A stretch of DNA of 64,000 nt from an uncultured Prevotellaceae bacterium (GTDB taxonomy: Bacteria > Bacteroidota > Bacteroidia > Bacteroidales > Bacteroidaceae): the NCBI GenBank assembly GCA_902780635.1, contig CACZGH010000016.1, forward strand, positions 20,723 to 84,722, read 5' to 3'. Each line of letters starts with the position of its first letter. Within the stretch, counting starts at the first letter, position 1. The notes beneath the pieces are model-generated. The model saw only the letters and a program-made list of their open reading frames with translations, did not search any database and was not told the origin of the DNA. Made by a program: the position numbers and the translations under genes. Shown in pieces: positions 52,875-61,629 of this stretch.

Positions 52875-52906
52875 CAAAAGTAATATTTTATTGCAAAAAT
52901 GCCAAA
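52875..52906 (-). promoter_or_regulatory. Promoter of the GH27 gene
   Basis: On the minus strand it reads TTTG (complement of 52903-52906), 20 nt, TACTTTTG (complement of 52875-52882). This is close to the ideal spacing and lies inside the longest possible frame, supporting the start at 52796. Confidence 0.7.
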
Positions 52907-53024
52907 CCATTTGTCATATTTCACGATTTTCAATTCACGTTTTTTCACTTCGCAACTTGTCTACTCGTCAACTAAAAAAAACTCTTTTCTGCTTCTGATG
53001 TACGATAGTGTCGGCGTTTTTTTG

Positions 53025-53032
53025 TACTTTTG
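53025..53032 (+). promoter_or_regulatory. -7 box (TACTTTTG) of the AraC gene
   Basis: TACTTTTG lies 85 bp before the ATG at 53117. The longer frame from 53084 would add eleven residues with no obvious conservation. Confidence 0.55.
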
Positions 53033-53116
53033 TGGCAAAGGATAGCTTCGGACGATCCTTGATGTTATCAGTGACGTGTTGATTTGTCATATGGCCAACT
53101 CCTCAACCTCTTAAAA

Positions 53117-54010
53117 ATGAAGAAGATTCTGAAAGTAGACAGTCCCAATGACTATGCAAGGTTTGTGGATGCACCTGAGCAACATCCGTTGATCAGCATC
53201 ATTCACTATGACGAGTTGGCTCCTTTCCGACATAGCCTGAACAACTATGGGGTTTATGGACTCTTCATCCAGCGTCAGTTTCCTAAAGTCCTCTCCTATG
53301 GCATGAAAACCATGCAAGTGAGCGATGCCTCAATCATAGCCGTCGCACCAGGACAGATAGGAGGATTGGAGGATAATGGAGAACGCATCTCTCTGAGCGG
53401 GTGGGCGCTCCTGTGGTCGCCTGAACTGCTGCACGGCTCTGAAATGGAACATCACATGGAGCGATATCAGTACTTCTCTTACTTCTTTTCTGACTCACTG
53501 AAGATGGAGCCCGATGAATGGATTTGCATCACTCAGTTGCTCATCCAGATGCGGAACGAGCTGACAGCGCACGATGATTCGCCATCACTTAGGAGCATTC
53601 TGCAAAGCTACCTGCGACTGATACTGGAATACTGCAATCGTATTTACCTGCGTCAGCTATCAGAAGAGAGTAAGGGTAGCAGTGACCTGCTGAAGCATTT
53701 TCATGACTTGCTCCAACAGTACTTCCGTGAAAATCGACAGTTGTCGCAGGGCTTGCCCACCGTTGCCTATTGCGCGTCAGAGTTGGCTTATTCACCGCGC
53801 TACTTTGGCGATATTGTCCATAAGGCAACAGGCGGCACGGCTATTGGGTATATCCACAATTATGTTATCAACCAAGCCAAGAACTTGCTCATGCAGGGTC
53901 ACAATATCAGTGAGACCTCCCGCCTCCTTGGCATGGATTTCCCTCACCATTTCACCCGTCTCTTCAAGAGGATGACGGGCCTTACACCCAGTGAGTTTTT
54001 AGGGAAATGA
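53117..54010 (+). CDS. AraC-family transcriptional regulator
   Basis: About 297 residues. The N-terminal half is a cupin-like sensing region (MKTMQVSDASIIAVAPGQIGG, with GWALLWSPELLHGSEM). The C-terminal 100 residues form the double helix-turn-helix: CASELAYSPRYFGDIVHKATG and ISETSRLLGMDFPHHFTRLFKRMTGLTPSEF. The ligand is unknown. It diverges from the GH27 alpha-galactosidase operon and converges with a dicarboxylate symporter, so either could be a target. Start chosen at 53117, which begins MKKILKVDSPNDYARF. Confidence 0.88.
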   Translation: MKKILKVDSPNDYARFVDAPEQHPLISIIHYDELAPFRHSLNNYGVYGLFIQRQFPKVLSYGMKTMQVSDASIIAVAPGQIGGLEDNGERISLSGWALLWSPELLHGSEMEHHMERYQYFSYFFSDSLKMEPDEWICITQLLIQMRNELTAHDDSPSLRSILQSYLRLILEYCNRIYLRQLSEESKGSSDLLKHFHDLLQQYFRENRQLSQGLPTVAYCASELAYSPRYFGDIVHKATGGTAIGYIHNYVINQAKNLLMQGHNISETSRLLGMDFPHHFTRLFKRMTGLTPSEFLGK

Positions 54011-54029
54011 CACTCTATTACCTGTCAGT

Positions 54030-55214
54030 TTACTTGGTGTCATGGTCGACCATGGCAGCCACGCAGGAGTCTGACCACACATTCTCCGCTGTCTCCACCA
54101 TGTCGATGATGGTGTAGATAGGAAGAATGATGCCGAGGACAGCGATAGGTGCACCGATGCCTGACATCAGGGAGAGCGTCAGGAAATAGCAACCCATAGG
54201 CACACCAGCGTTGCCGACGGCGGAGATGACGGAAATGAGTATCCATAGGCCGATCACACTGGGTGTGATGGTCGTTCCTCCGTTTTGCATGACGAACATG
54301 GAGGTGATGAGGATGAATGCGGCACACCCGTTCATGTTGATGGTGGTACAGATAGGCAGCACAAAACGGGCCACTCCTTTACGCACGCCAAGCCTTTGCT
54401 CGGAGGTCTCCATTGTGACGGGCAACGTGGCTGCACTGCTTTTTGTGAAAAGTGCTGTAAGAATGGCGGGCATCATCATCCTCATGACGCGGAAAGGATG
54501 AAGTCCTCTTGCCAGAAGGAATAGCGGCAGCACAACAAAAAACTGAATCAGGTTGCTTGCCAGTATCACCATGATATATTTGCCAATGGAGTCAGCGACC
54601 ACGCCTGCCGACACCTGTGCAGCCAACTGCGCAGAAAATGCCAGGATGCCGAGAGGTAATGCCCATATCAAACCATGTATCATCAGAAAGAGTAGTTCCT
54701 GAAGTCCTAGCAGTCCTTTCACAATGACAGCCTTGTTGTCAGAATCTGGCATTTTTGAAAGGGCGAAACCGATGGCGAAGGCCATCAACAGGAGGGAGAG
54801 CACGTTTCCTTCTAGGAGGGGCCTGATGACGTTGTTGGGGATGGCACTGATGAAGTGGTCATAATAGGTGAGTTGAGGCGTTTCTGGCATCTCACCACCT
54901 TGGGCGATGGCCTCCAGGGGCAAGTTGCCTGGGGCGATCAGCAGAAATAATGCTGCGCCTACAGCGGCTGCGGCGAAGGTAGTCAGCAGTGTGTAGGTCA
55001 ATGTGCGCCCAAATATCCTGCCGTATCCTTTGGATCCAAAAGAGATGAGGGTGGTGATGATGGCCAGAATGATGGTGGGCACTGCCAGCAACTGGAAAAG
55101 ACGTGTGTAGACGGTTGCAACAAACTGCATCAGCCGGTCGAGCCAGCCAATGCCCAGCAATCCCAAAGCGGCGCCGCCGATGAGGGCGGCTATCCAGATG
55201 ATTGTTCTTTTCAT
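54030..55214 (-). CDS. Dicarboxylate/amino acid:cation symporter (DAACS family)
   Basis: 394 residues with eight predicted membrane segments and two re-entrant loops. TKSSAATLPVTMET is the Ser-rich hairpin region, CTTINMNGCAAFILI the unwound seventh helix with the NMNG motif, and VGNAGVPMGCYF the second hairpin. It imports glutamate, aspartate or C4-dicarboxylates with sodium or protons. Length and motif order are normal. No operon partner. Confidence 0.92.
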   Translation of the reverse strand: MKRTIIWIAALIGGAALGLLGIGWLDRLMQFVATVYTRLFQLLAVPTIILAIITTLISFGSKGYGRIFGRTLTYTLLTTFAAAAVGAALFLLIAPGNLPLEAIAQGGEMPETPQLTYYDHFISAIPNNVIRPLLEGNVLSLLLMAFAIGFALSKMPDSDNKAVIVKGLLGLQELLFLMIHGLIWALPLGILAFSAQLAAQVSAGVVADSIGKYIMVILASNLIQFFVVLPLFLLARGLHPFRVMRMMMPAILTALFTKSSAATLPVTMETSEQRLGVRKGVARFVLPICTTINMNGCAAFILITSMFVMQNGGTTITPSVIGLWILISVISAVGNAGVPMGCYFLTLSLMSGIGAPIAVLGIILPIYTIIDMVETAENVWSDSCVAAMVDHDTK

Positions 55215-55364
55215 GTTTTATTGCTTGTGTTGAGTATAGATGACTATTCTACAGAATGGACAAATTCTCCAAGCCATCTTGGGGCTGTAAAGATAAAGTT
55301 TTTATCTCAAAGTCCCAAATATTCAAGCAATAATCATGAAGTCAGTGATTGTTTTCTGCCACTG

Positions 55365-55982
55365 TCATTTGATGAAATTGGTCCATGTCGGCTGCTCCCG
55401 CTGGGGATGGCCATCCTCTGCGACATTCAGTTTTTTGAGCATCCACGCCATGTTGTGTCCGAGTGTGCGCATGGTCTGCATACCCTCTTCGTCTTGTTTC
55501 ACCTGGCCGGGTGTTTGGCCGTATGCCATGTTCCAGTACTGTGAACTGACAACAGGCATGTTCATGATGGTGAAATACTTGTTCAGACGGTCAAATGCGG
55601 CTGATGCACCACCTCTGCGGCAGACGATGACGCTGGCGCCAGGTTTGTATTCCAACATCCTCCCCATCGAATAAAACATTCGGTCGAGCAGCGCACAAAG
55701 GGAACCGTTAGGGCCTCCATAATAGACAGGTGAGCCGATGACGAGCCCATCGATGCCGTCTTTGACCACCCTCCATATTTTGGCATACAGGTCATCATTG
55801 AATGTGCATTTGCCTATTCTTCCACACATGCCGCATGCGATGCAACCCTGTATGGCTCTTTTGCCTATGCTGATGATCTCTGTTTCAATCCCATCTTCAT
55901 TCAGTGTTTTGGCCACCTCACTGAGTGCCTGGTAGGTGTTCCCATTTTCTTTTGGGCTTCCGTTGATTAACAGCACTTTCAT
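55365..55982 (-). CDS. NADPH-dependent FMN reductase / iron-sulfur flavoprotein-like protein
   Basis: 205 residues, cytoplasmic. INGSPKENGNT is the FMN phosphate loop, and GSPVYYGGPNGSLCALLDR is typical of flavodoxin-fold reductases. GCIACGMCGRIGKC contains four cysteines (Cys47, 50, 53, 59), the compact 4Fe-4S motif of iron-sulfur flavoproteins. It probably transfers electrons to quinones, nitro compounds or oxygen species. The CMD-cupin gene ends 37 bp upstream in the same direction, suggesting an operon. Confidence 0.88.
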   Translation of the reverse strand: MKVLLINGSPKENGNTYQALSEVAKTLNEDGIETEIISIGKRAIQGCIACGMCGRIGKCTFNDDLYAKIWRVVKDGIDGLVIGSPVYYGGPNGSLCALLDRMFYSMGRMLEYKPGASVIVCRRGGASAAFDRLNKYFTIMNMPVVSSQYWNMAYGQTPGQVKQDEEGMQTMRTLGHNMAWMLKKLNVAEDGHPQREQPTWTNFIK

Positions 55983-56019
55983 ATTACAAAATTTTTTGTT
56001 GAAGTTTCGCTTTCTTCTT

Positions 56020-57111
56020 CTAATTCAGTTGATTATAAACCTCGTCAGTCACTGCCTCCAGCCATTCGTTTGAAGCGCCTTCTTGCACATCTCTATGATA
56101 GGTCAGATGCTGAAACCAAGAGTCTTTAGCGGCTCCGTGCCAGTGTTTCACCTCTGCAGGGATGGCGATGACGGTTCCAGGAGTCATTTTGACAGCTTCT
56201 TTGCCCCATTCTTGATACCATCCGCGACCTGACACACAGATCAAGACTTGCACCTGCTTGTGATGGATGTGCCAGTTGTTGCGACAGCGAGGCTCAAAGG
56301 TCACATTGGCCATGCCTCCCTCCATCGGAGCCAGATAGCTGTTGCCGACGAAATATTGGGCGTATGCCGTGTTGGGCTCACCCTTTGGCCATACGGAGAA
56401 ATCAACGGTCTGTATGGGGGTGTAGGTCTCTCCGAAAACAGCTGCCAGTGCGCCGCGGAGCCGTTCGGCTTCAGCGGTTCCGATCTTCTTTTCCAAGAGG
56501 GCGGGCATTGCTTTGAGTGTCTCGTCTTTGACACCCATATTTCTTGCACCTGATACATGGGCTTGCAACTGAGGCTCGCAACCTGGTAAGGCTGAGATGG
56601 CGGATACGGTGACAATTTCGCGGTCAGCAAACGACAGGTTGTTACGAGCGAAGATGTCGCCAAAGAGATGAGCCTTCAGATAGTAGTCTGTCTGAGGGGC
56701 AAAGGCGTATGTGAAGGGCTGTCCGCCTACGAGTTGTGTCTGCACCTTGGTGCCTTGCTTCAATGCGTCATAATCTTTGGGCAGCGGATCGGCCTCGCGA
56801 CCTTCTTCCACATGAAGACCTGCCTCTAAGCGCTCCTTAATGACCTGCTGCAACGCGCCAAGTGCATTGAGCGAACGCGGGAATCCAGTGTAAGCGTAGA
56901 GTTGCGACAGCGCCTCCTTGGCCTCGCTTACGGTCAGTCCTTGTTCGAGACCTTCGTTGAGCGCTACTTTCAGTCCCTCGATGTTTCCCTTGGCCTCGTT
57001 GGCGGCTATAGCCACGAGCGCCTGCTGTTTCTTTGTCATTGTCATAATCTGTCCTTTTGTTTGCAGCGTCATCATAAAGAGTGCTGCCAGTATGATTGTT
57101 AAATACTTCAT
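56020..57111 (-). CDS. Exported carboxymuconolactone decarboxylase-like protein with cupin domain
   Basis: 363 residues with a signal peptide ending LQTKGQ. Two CMD-like helical units are present (about 28-110 and 145-225; LSQLYAYTGFPRSLNALGA and REIVTVSAISALPG). A cupin follows, with HIHHKQVQVLICVSGRG and HWHGAAKDSWFQHLTY supplying metal-binding His residues. The single CEPQLQAH lacks the CxxC pair of AhpD-type peroxidases, so a redox role through cysteines is doubtful. Such proteins often accompany flavin oxidoreductases in electrophile or aromatic-compound stress clusters. Export is again unusual for the family. Confidence 0.83.
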   Translation of the reverse strand: MKYLTIILAALFMMTLQTKGQIMTMTKKQQALVAIAANEAKGNIEGLKVALNEGLEQGLTVSEAKEALSQLYAYTGFPRSLNALGALQQVIKERLEAGLHVEEGREADPLPKDYDALKQGTKVQTQLVGGQPFTYAFAPQTDYYLKAHLFGDIFARNNLSFADREIVTVSAISALPGCEPQLQAHVSGARNMGVKDETLKAMPALLEKKIGTAEAERLRGALAAVFGETYTPIQTVDFSVWPKGEPNTAYAQYFVGNSYLAPMEGGMANVTFEPRCRNNWHIHHKQVQVLICVSGRGWYQEWGKEAVKMTPGTVIAIPAEVKHWHGAAKDSWFQHLTYHRDVQEGASNEWLEAVTDEVYNQLN

Positions 57112-57242
57112 ATTGATTCTGCTTTTCGAATAGTTTTTTAGTCTTTAGACCAAATGGCTGTATGGTGGATCATTTAAAACAATTCAGCTTGTGCAGCTTA
57201 AAGGTCGCTGCATAGATCTGTGTCCTATTACGGCCAGTAATT

Positions 57243-58349
57243 TTATAAGATCACTTTTTTCCCGTTCTTGATATATATTCCTTGTGAAGGCTTCATCACC
57301 CTCTGTCCATTCAGAGAGTAATATGCTTCATTTTCCTCGTGGGCGTTTTTAGGACTCTTGATGGCTGTCGTATTCGCTAACGAAAGCGTCACGCTGATAT
57401 GGCTTTCGCCAGCTTTCAGGAATGTACGCAACTCACTCTCCGTCAGCCCGTCGATTTTGCCCAAGCGGGTGTAGCTCCATGAGTTGGTGCCGTAAAACAG
57501 ACAGATGTTGCTGCCGTTGTACAGAATGACATCGCCTGGCTGTGCCATCGTTTGCTGATCACTGGTTGGCAATGAGAAACCCAGTGAACCCCAGATTTCA
57601 AAGCCACCGCTACTGTTGAGTGTCACGGTGACAGGTGCTTGTCTCAATTTCTCTACCAGTGCCCATGCGGCATCGTTGTCAACGAGCGTTACGCTTTGCG
57701 TTTGTCCGTCGATGGTGATATACATTTTTTCCATAGTGACTTGAGTTTCAGCAAAGTTTTGTGTGTTGAGCCAGTTCGCTATCAGCGAGGCACGATTGGA
57801 GTGATTGCTGGCGTTGATCCACAGTGCATCACCCATCCAGGTCACATTGGGCAACAAACGCTTGGCGTCGCTGACCACACCGCTGATGCCGCTCGAATGA
57901 CTCGAAACAATCATGGTGACGTGTTTCCCTGCCATCTTTGAAGCATTTTGAAACAAGTACGTCTGCATGATGGCTGCCATCTGACTCCACCAGAGTGGTG
58001 TGACAATGATGATGTTTTGGTATGGACTGAGGTCTGTAATGCTCACAGGATCGATGGCGGGATAGCTACTGGCGTCGTTGGGGTTTGCCTTGATGGCATT
58101 CAGCAACTCAGTGCCCAGCGCATAGCCATTGGCCTCATACTTCAACCCCTTCTCAGCGGGCTGGATTTCCAGTACGTCAGCCGCTATCTGACTGGTCAGC
58201 GTATTTGTTATCTCGCGGCTATTGCCTGTGTAACTATAATACACCACCAGCGTCTTACCAGTATTGGCTGGCACCTCTGCCATCACATCACTGTCTGATG
58301 AACAGCAGGTGAAGAGTGTCGCTAATAAAAGCAAAAGTATCTGTTTCAT
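57243..58349 (-). CDS. Flavodoxin lipoprotein with cyclophilin-like domain and terminal module
   Basis: 368 residues. Lipobox LFTCC suggests an exported lipoprotein. A flavodoxin domain (about 32-185) has the FMN loop YYSYTGNSREI and IIIVTPLWWSQMAAIMQ. From about 200 to 325 a cyclophilin-like beta-barrel follows (KMYITIDGQTQSVTL, EIWGSLGFSLPTSDQQTM, GDVILYNGSNICLFYG). The chain ends YYSLNGQRVMKPSQGIYIKNGKK, the terminal module seen on other secreted proteins. A flavodoxin outside the cytoplasm needs exported FMN. With the neighbouring CMD-cupin and Fe-S flavoprotein it suggests an envelope redox system. Its own -7 box lies at 58385-58392. Confidence 0.82.
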   Translation of the reverse strand: MKQILLLLLATLFTCCSSDSDVMAEVPANTGKTLVVYYSYTGNSREITNTLTSQIAADVLEIQPAEKGLKYEANGYALGTELLNAIKANPNDASSYPAIDPVSITDLSPYQNIIIVTPLWWSQMAAIMQTYLFQNASKMAGKHVTMIVSSHSSGISGVVSDAKRLLPNVTWMGDALWINASNHSNRASLIANWLNTQNFAETQVTMEKMYITIDGQTQSVTLVDNDAAWALVEKLRQAPVTVTLNSSGGFEIWGSLGFSLPTSDQQTMAQPGDVILYNGSNICLFYGTNSWSYTRLGKIDGLTESELRTFLKAGESHISVTLSLANTTAIKSPKNAHEENEAYYSLNGQRVMKPSQGIYIKNGKKVIL

Positions 58350-58384
58350 GCTTCCTATTTTGTTTTAGTATCTTAATATCGTTG

Positions 58385-58392
58385 CAAAGTAA
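58385..58392 (-). promoter_or_regulatory. -7-like box of the flavodoxin lipoprotein gene
   Basis: On the minus strand it reads TTACTTTG, one base from the TAnnTTTG consensus, 36 bp before the ATG at 58349. Confidence 0.5.
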
Positions 58393-58555
58393 CGAAATTT
58401 ATTCATCTCCTGTGTTACACATATTGGCTGAATGTCTACCAATTTCGCTGATAATGACGATATTTGGCATGAAATAGTACCATTTTAGGCTTATTTCCCC
58501 CTCTTCGTTACAGAAGTTTCTCTTTCGTTCAACTCTTTTTTTGAGTTCAGGGATA

Positions 58556-58663
58556 CAGGAGTTCTGGAGTACAGGAGTGCAGACAATAGCCCGAATACAC
58601 CTTGATAGACACAATGTATGTTAGCGATGGTAATGTCTGAACTCCTGAACTCCTAAACTCCTG
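58556..58663. repeat. Palindromic intergenic element with CAGGAGTTC-type subrepeats
   Basis: The left arm 58556-58585 (CAGGAGTTCTGGAGTACAGG...) and right arm 58634-58663 pair at 26 of 30 positions. Both arms are built from 8-10-nt direct subrepeats (AGGAGTTC / AACTCCTG). The 48-nt centre is unrelated. The AGGAGTGC motif also begins the palindrome at 16456. It may be a target or relic of the RAYT at 47169. Confidence 0.65.
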
Positions 58664-58717
58664 CACTCCTCCAAAATCAGATAGTTGAGTGTTTAGTTGA
58701 TCCTAATGAAGAAATCC

Positions 58718-59395
58718 CTATCGGGTGTTTCTTTTATATACACTGAACTCCACTTGGTATTTTCCTGCGGCTTCGGGTAGAGTGATGTTCGACCCTTCAA
58801 TCACTTTCGCTACCGCAGGGGGCACCACGGCCACCCATTTGAAAATGGATATAGGGCGATTACGGTTGGACAATCCACCATAGATTTTGTCGGGTGCGAG
58901 GGGGATGCCCGCCTGCTTGAGATCATTGCAGAGGTTGGTGTAGAATTGCTGGGCTTCCTGTTTGGTGTCGAAATAGAAGTGATACCATATCTCGTCGTAA
59001 ATGGGGTTGTAGTAACACACTCCGATAGGCACATCTCTATAGGTATAGTTGAAAGTCTGGCCATGGTGGAATCCGGGCATGAGATTGACACGTTCGCAAG
59101 TGCCAAAAATGTTGGTGGCTTCGGTATACACCTCCTCAAAGGTACGGAGGTCGGTGGAAAGGCATCCAAAGGGGAAATAGAGCAGTTCAGCAAGAGTGCG
59201 CTCTTTCACGTCAACGGGTGAAACGTTGTTTGGACGACTGATGAGCGGAGTCTGCTTACGGACGGCGGTGTGTTTCCTGGTGACTCTTGCGCGCTGGCCA
59301 CCCTTTTTGCTCTGCGAGAATGTGGCATGGGGCACAAGCAACATGGCACAGGTCATCAGAAACGCCATGAACAAGTGGATTACGTGATTCTTCAT
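58718..59395 (-). CDS. Secreted hypothetical protein, 225 residues
   Basis: The signal peptide ends ATFSQS. A basic linker (KKGGQRARVTRKHTAVRKQ) is followed by a globular part (about 60-225) with FGCLSTDLRTFEEVYTEA and VCYYNPIYDEIWYHFYFDTKQEAQQFYTNL. The middle might resemble a small alpha/beta fold, but I recognise no family. It follows the LamG esterase gene by 103 bp on the same strand, which may mark the end of that operon. The palindromic repeat lies downstream. Function unknown. Confidence 0.65.
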   Translation of the reverse strand: MKNHVIHLFMAFLMTCAMLLVPHATFSQSKKGGQRARVTRKHTAVRKQTPLISRPNNVSPVDVKERTLAELLYFPFGCLSTDLRTFEEVYTEATNIFGTCERVNLMPGFHHGQTFNYTYRDVPIGVCYYNPIYDEIWYHFYFDTKQEAQQFYTNLCNDLKQAGIPLAPDKIYGGLSNRNRPISIFKWVAVVPPAVAKVIEGSNITLPEAAGKYQVEFSVYKRNTR

Positions 59396-59498
59396 TGTGG
59401 GATAGATTTTGGTAATGATTCAATTGAATGATGATGCAAGGAGATGGAATTACATCGTAAGTGTCAAATATCATCCTCTCAACTTGCAAAAGTTGTTT

Positions 59499-60974
59499 TC
59501 AGTATTTGATGATTGATGACTTCTTCAACTTGTTGAGTTCTTGATTACTGACAGCATAATTGTAGATGCGGAAATCGGCTACTTCCGTTTGTGTCAAATA
59601 CTTGTCGCCACGGAATGGAGCGCGTCCTATCCAACAATTGGCCGGAGCATCGTGGAAGGTCTCCGCGAGGATGGGCATCTTTTCATTACGTCCGATGAGT
59701 TTGCCGTCGAGGAACAACTCACCCTTGTGCCCCTGCTGACGGTAGAGGGCATGCACCCACTTGTCGCGCTTGGGTTTGCCTCCCTGCATGATGATCTCTT
59801 CATGCTCGTAGCCGCCTGTAGATGTCTCAAAGCGCTGCTCATTCAGTCGCATGGCCATGTATGGACCTTCATGGGCGCTATTCTCTGCCAGTTGGGAGAA
59901 GGCGAAGAGGAAATGGCCGTAACCGTCGAGCTGGTTTTCAGAGCTGACTTTGAACCAGACGGAAACGGTGAAGTCACGCAGACTTTTGATGAGTGCACCA
60001 GTGGCTGATGTAAGGTCATAATAGCCGTTCTTGCCGCCCAGGTGAAGAATGGCTGGATTCTGGCCGTCTATCGTGGCGCCATTCCTGATGTATTCCGGTT
60101 GCCAGACAAAACGATACTCTGCCTGCTGCTCGGTTTGGATGGTTGGCAGGGGTAGGGCGGAGGTTATCTTGCTGGTGATACGCCTGATATGGTCTTTTAG
60201 AATCTTATAGGCTGGCTGCGCCATGGCACCATGGTCGTACCCCTGCATCTCGTAGAGCGTCACGTCCTTGTGACCCACGAGTTTCAGCATGCGCCAGAAA
60301 TAGGCCTGCTCTTCATAGCGACCATACAGTTCCTGTTCTCTGTCGCCCGATATGATGACGATGGGTGGCGCGTCAGGACGTACATAGGTGAGTGGAGCGT
60401 ATTGATCGATGGTGGCCTGCAGTGGGGATATGCCTTGCTGCTTGCGGATGTTATAGTGGGTGATGCACTGCCCGCTGAAAGGCACGAGGGCTGCCAGCGA
60501 GTCGGCATCTACGCCATACTTGGCGAGCCAGTGTTTGTCCAACCCGATCATGTCGAGCAGATAGCCACCGGCTGAGTGTCCTGCCACGAATATCTTGCGC
60601 TTGCTGCCACCATACTTCGAAATGTTCTTGTAGGTCCAGGCAACTGCTGCGGCTGCGTCGTCGAGAATGTCATCGATAGGAGCCTTAGGCAATAATCGGT
60701 AGTTGGCTGCGACCACCACGAGTCCGCAATTCTTCAGCTGTGGGTCGATATGCTTGTTGCCACCCTCTATGCCTCCACCATGGAACCATACCACCACGGG
60801 GGCTTCCTTCAAATCCTTGGAATAGTACACGTCAAGCTTACAGCGTTCCTGAGCGTAGGCATCGTTAGATTCTGTGTAAAGGATGTCATTCTCCTGTTGA
60901 TACTGTTGTGCTCTGGCAATGGTTGTGCAAAGCAAGAGTAAAAGGACGGGGATGAGGTTTTTTCTACTTTTCAT
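59499..60974 (-). CDS. Secreted alpha/beta-hydrolase esterase fused to LamG-like domain
   Basis: 491 residues, signal peptide ending ARAQQ. The hydrolase part (about 35-265) has HGGG (65-68), the oxyanion motif of hormone-sensitive-lipase-type esterases, and AGHSAGGY with nucleophile Ser134. The catalytic His is likely in GYDHGAM. From about residue 285 a concanavalin/LamG-type beta-sandwich follows (YDLTSATGALIKSLRDFTVSVWF, GYGHFLFAFSQLAEN). It probably removes acetyl or feruloyl groups from plant polysaccharide, with the LamG part binding carbohydrate. It abuts the nitroreductase gene (one-base gap), so the two are co-transcribed. Confidence 0.82.
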   Translation of the reverse strand: MKSRKNLIPVLLLLLCTTIARAQQYQQENDILYTESNDAYAQERCKLDVYYSKDLKEAPVVVWFHGGGIEGGNKHIDPQLKNCGLVVVAANYRLLPKAPIDDILDDAAAAVAWTYKNISKYGGSKRKIFVAGHSAGGYLLDMIGLDKHWLAKYGVDADSLAALVPFSGQCITHYNIRKQQGISPLQATIDQYAPLTYVRPDAPPIVIISGDREQELYGRYEEQAYFWRMLKLVGHKDVTLYEMQGYDHGAMAQPAYKILKDHIRRITSKITSALPLPTIQTEQQAEYRFVWQPEYIRNGATIDGQNPAILHLGGKNGYYDLTSATGALIKSLRDFTVSVWFKVSSENQLDGYGHFLFAFSQLAENSAHEGPYMAMRLNEQRFETSTGGYEHEEIIMQGGKPKRDKWVHALYRQQGHKGELFLDGKLIGRNEKMPILAETFHDAPANCWIGRAPFRGDKYLTQTEVADFRIYNYAVSNQELNKLKKSSIIKY

Positions 60975-60975
60975 A

Positions 60976-61602
60976 TCAGAAGAATTTTACGATTTCATCC
61001 AAGTTTTTTCTCTCAGGACGATTGGGCTCCTCGGCTCTGTAGCCAAGTGAGATAACAGCCATGATGGTTTCGTTTTCTGGTATAGAAAACAGTTCTCTCA
61101 GCTTGTCGGCGTCACGCATACCCATAATGAGGGTGTCGAAGCCCATGGCACGGGCTTTCAGAATCAGATAGCAGTTGCTCAAACCATTGTCATAAGCTCC
61201 CCAACCATCACCTACCTCATTGGTCTGGTTGCCTTGGAAGAAGCCTGACTTGCCACGTTCAAAGGTGGAGACGATGAGTACAGGGGCGTCCTTGATGCGT
61301 TCCTTATTGCCGCCCACCATATCCTGTACTGCTGCCAACTTCTCAGGGCTGATAGCCACATAATACTTGGTGGGCTGTTGGTTGGCCCATGAGGGAGCGT
61401 CCTGTGCCGCTTTGATCAAGTCGCGTACTTCGGCTTCCGTAATTTTCTTGGATGCGTCATAGCTGCGGACACTTCTGCGCGAGGTGAATACTTCGTCGAA
61501 CGACGGACTGGAGGACGCGGCATTTTCATTGCTGTTCCCGTTCTGACAGCTTGCCAGTGACAGTAGTGCCATAAAAGCACCCATAACTAATTTTTTGTTC
61601 AT
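60976..61602 (-). CDS. Nitroreductase-family lipoprotein
   Basis: 208 residues. Lipobox SLASC (Cys19) indicates a lipid-anchored exported form, which is unusual for this normally cytoplasmic FMN family. FTSRRSVRSYDASKKI is the N-terminal FMN-binding motif, APSWANQQPTKYYV the second, and MAVISLGYRAEEPNRPERK the C-terminal signature. It reduces nitro or quinone compounds using NAD(P)H, so electron supply outside the inner membrane is unclear. The LysR regulator and the lactonase gene lie upstream on the same strand. Confidence 0.85.
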   Translation of the reverse strand: MNKKLVMGAFMALLSLASCQNGNSNENAASSSPSFDEVFTSRRSVRSYDASKKITEAEVRDLIKAAQDAPSWANQQPTKYYVAISPEKLAAVQDMVGGNKERIKDAPVLIVSTFERGKSGFFQGNQTNEVGDGWGAYDNGLSNCYLILKARAMGFDTLIMGMRDADKLRELFSIPENETIMAVISLGYRAEEPNRPERKNLDEIVKFF

Positions 61603-61629
61603 ATCCGAATTGTAAATGTGAATGATGTT

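Larger units (their letters stand above)
52797..53116. other. Divergent intergenic region between GH27 and AraC genes
   Basis: No gene was seen in 320 bp. It holds the GH27 promoter (52875-52906, minus strand) and the AraC promoter (53025-53032). An AraC operator could lie between them, but no direct repeat or palindrome was clear. Confidence 0.5.
58350..58717. other. Intergenic region with palindromic repeat
   Basis: No convincing gene was seen in this 368-bp gap. It contains the flavodoxin promoter on the minus strand and the palindromic repeat at 58556-58663. A 71-residue frame at 58399-58614 runs through the repeat arm, has no recognisable domain, and is not called. Confidence 0.5.

Noticed and set aside
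58399-58614. 71-residue minus-strand ORF near the palindromic repeat
   Set aside because: It translates through the repeat arm, has no domain or signal, and has no convincing promoter of its own.
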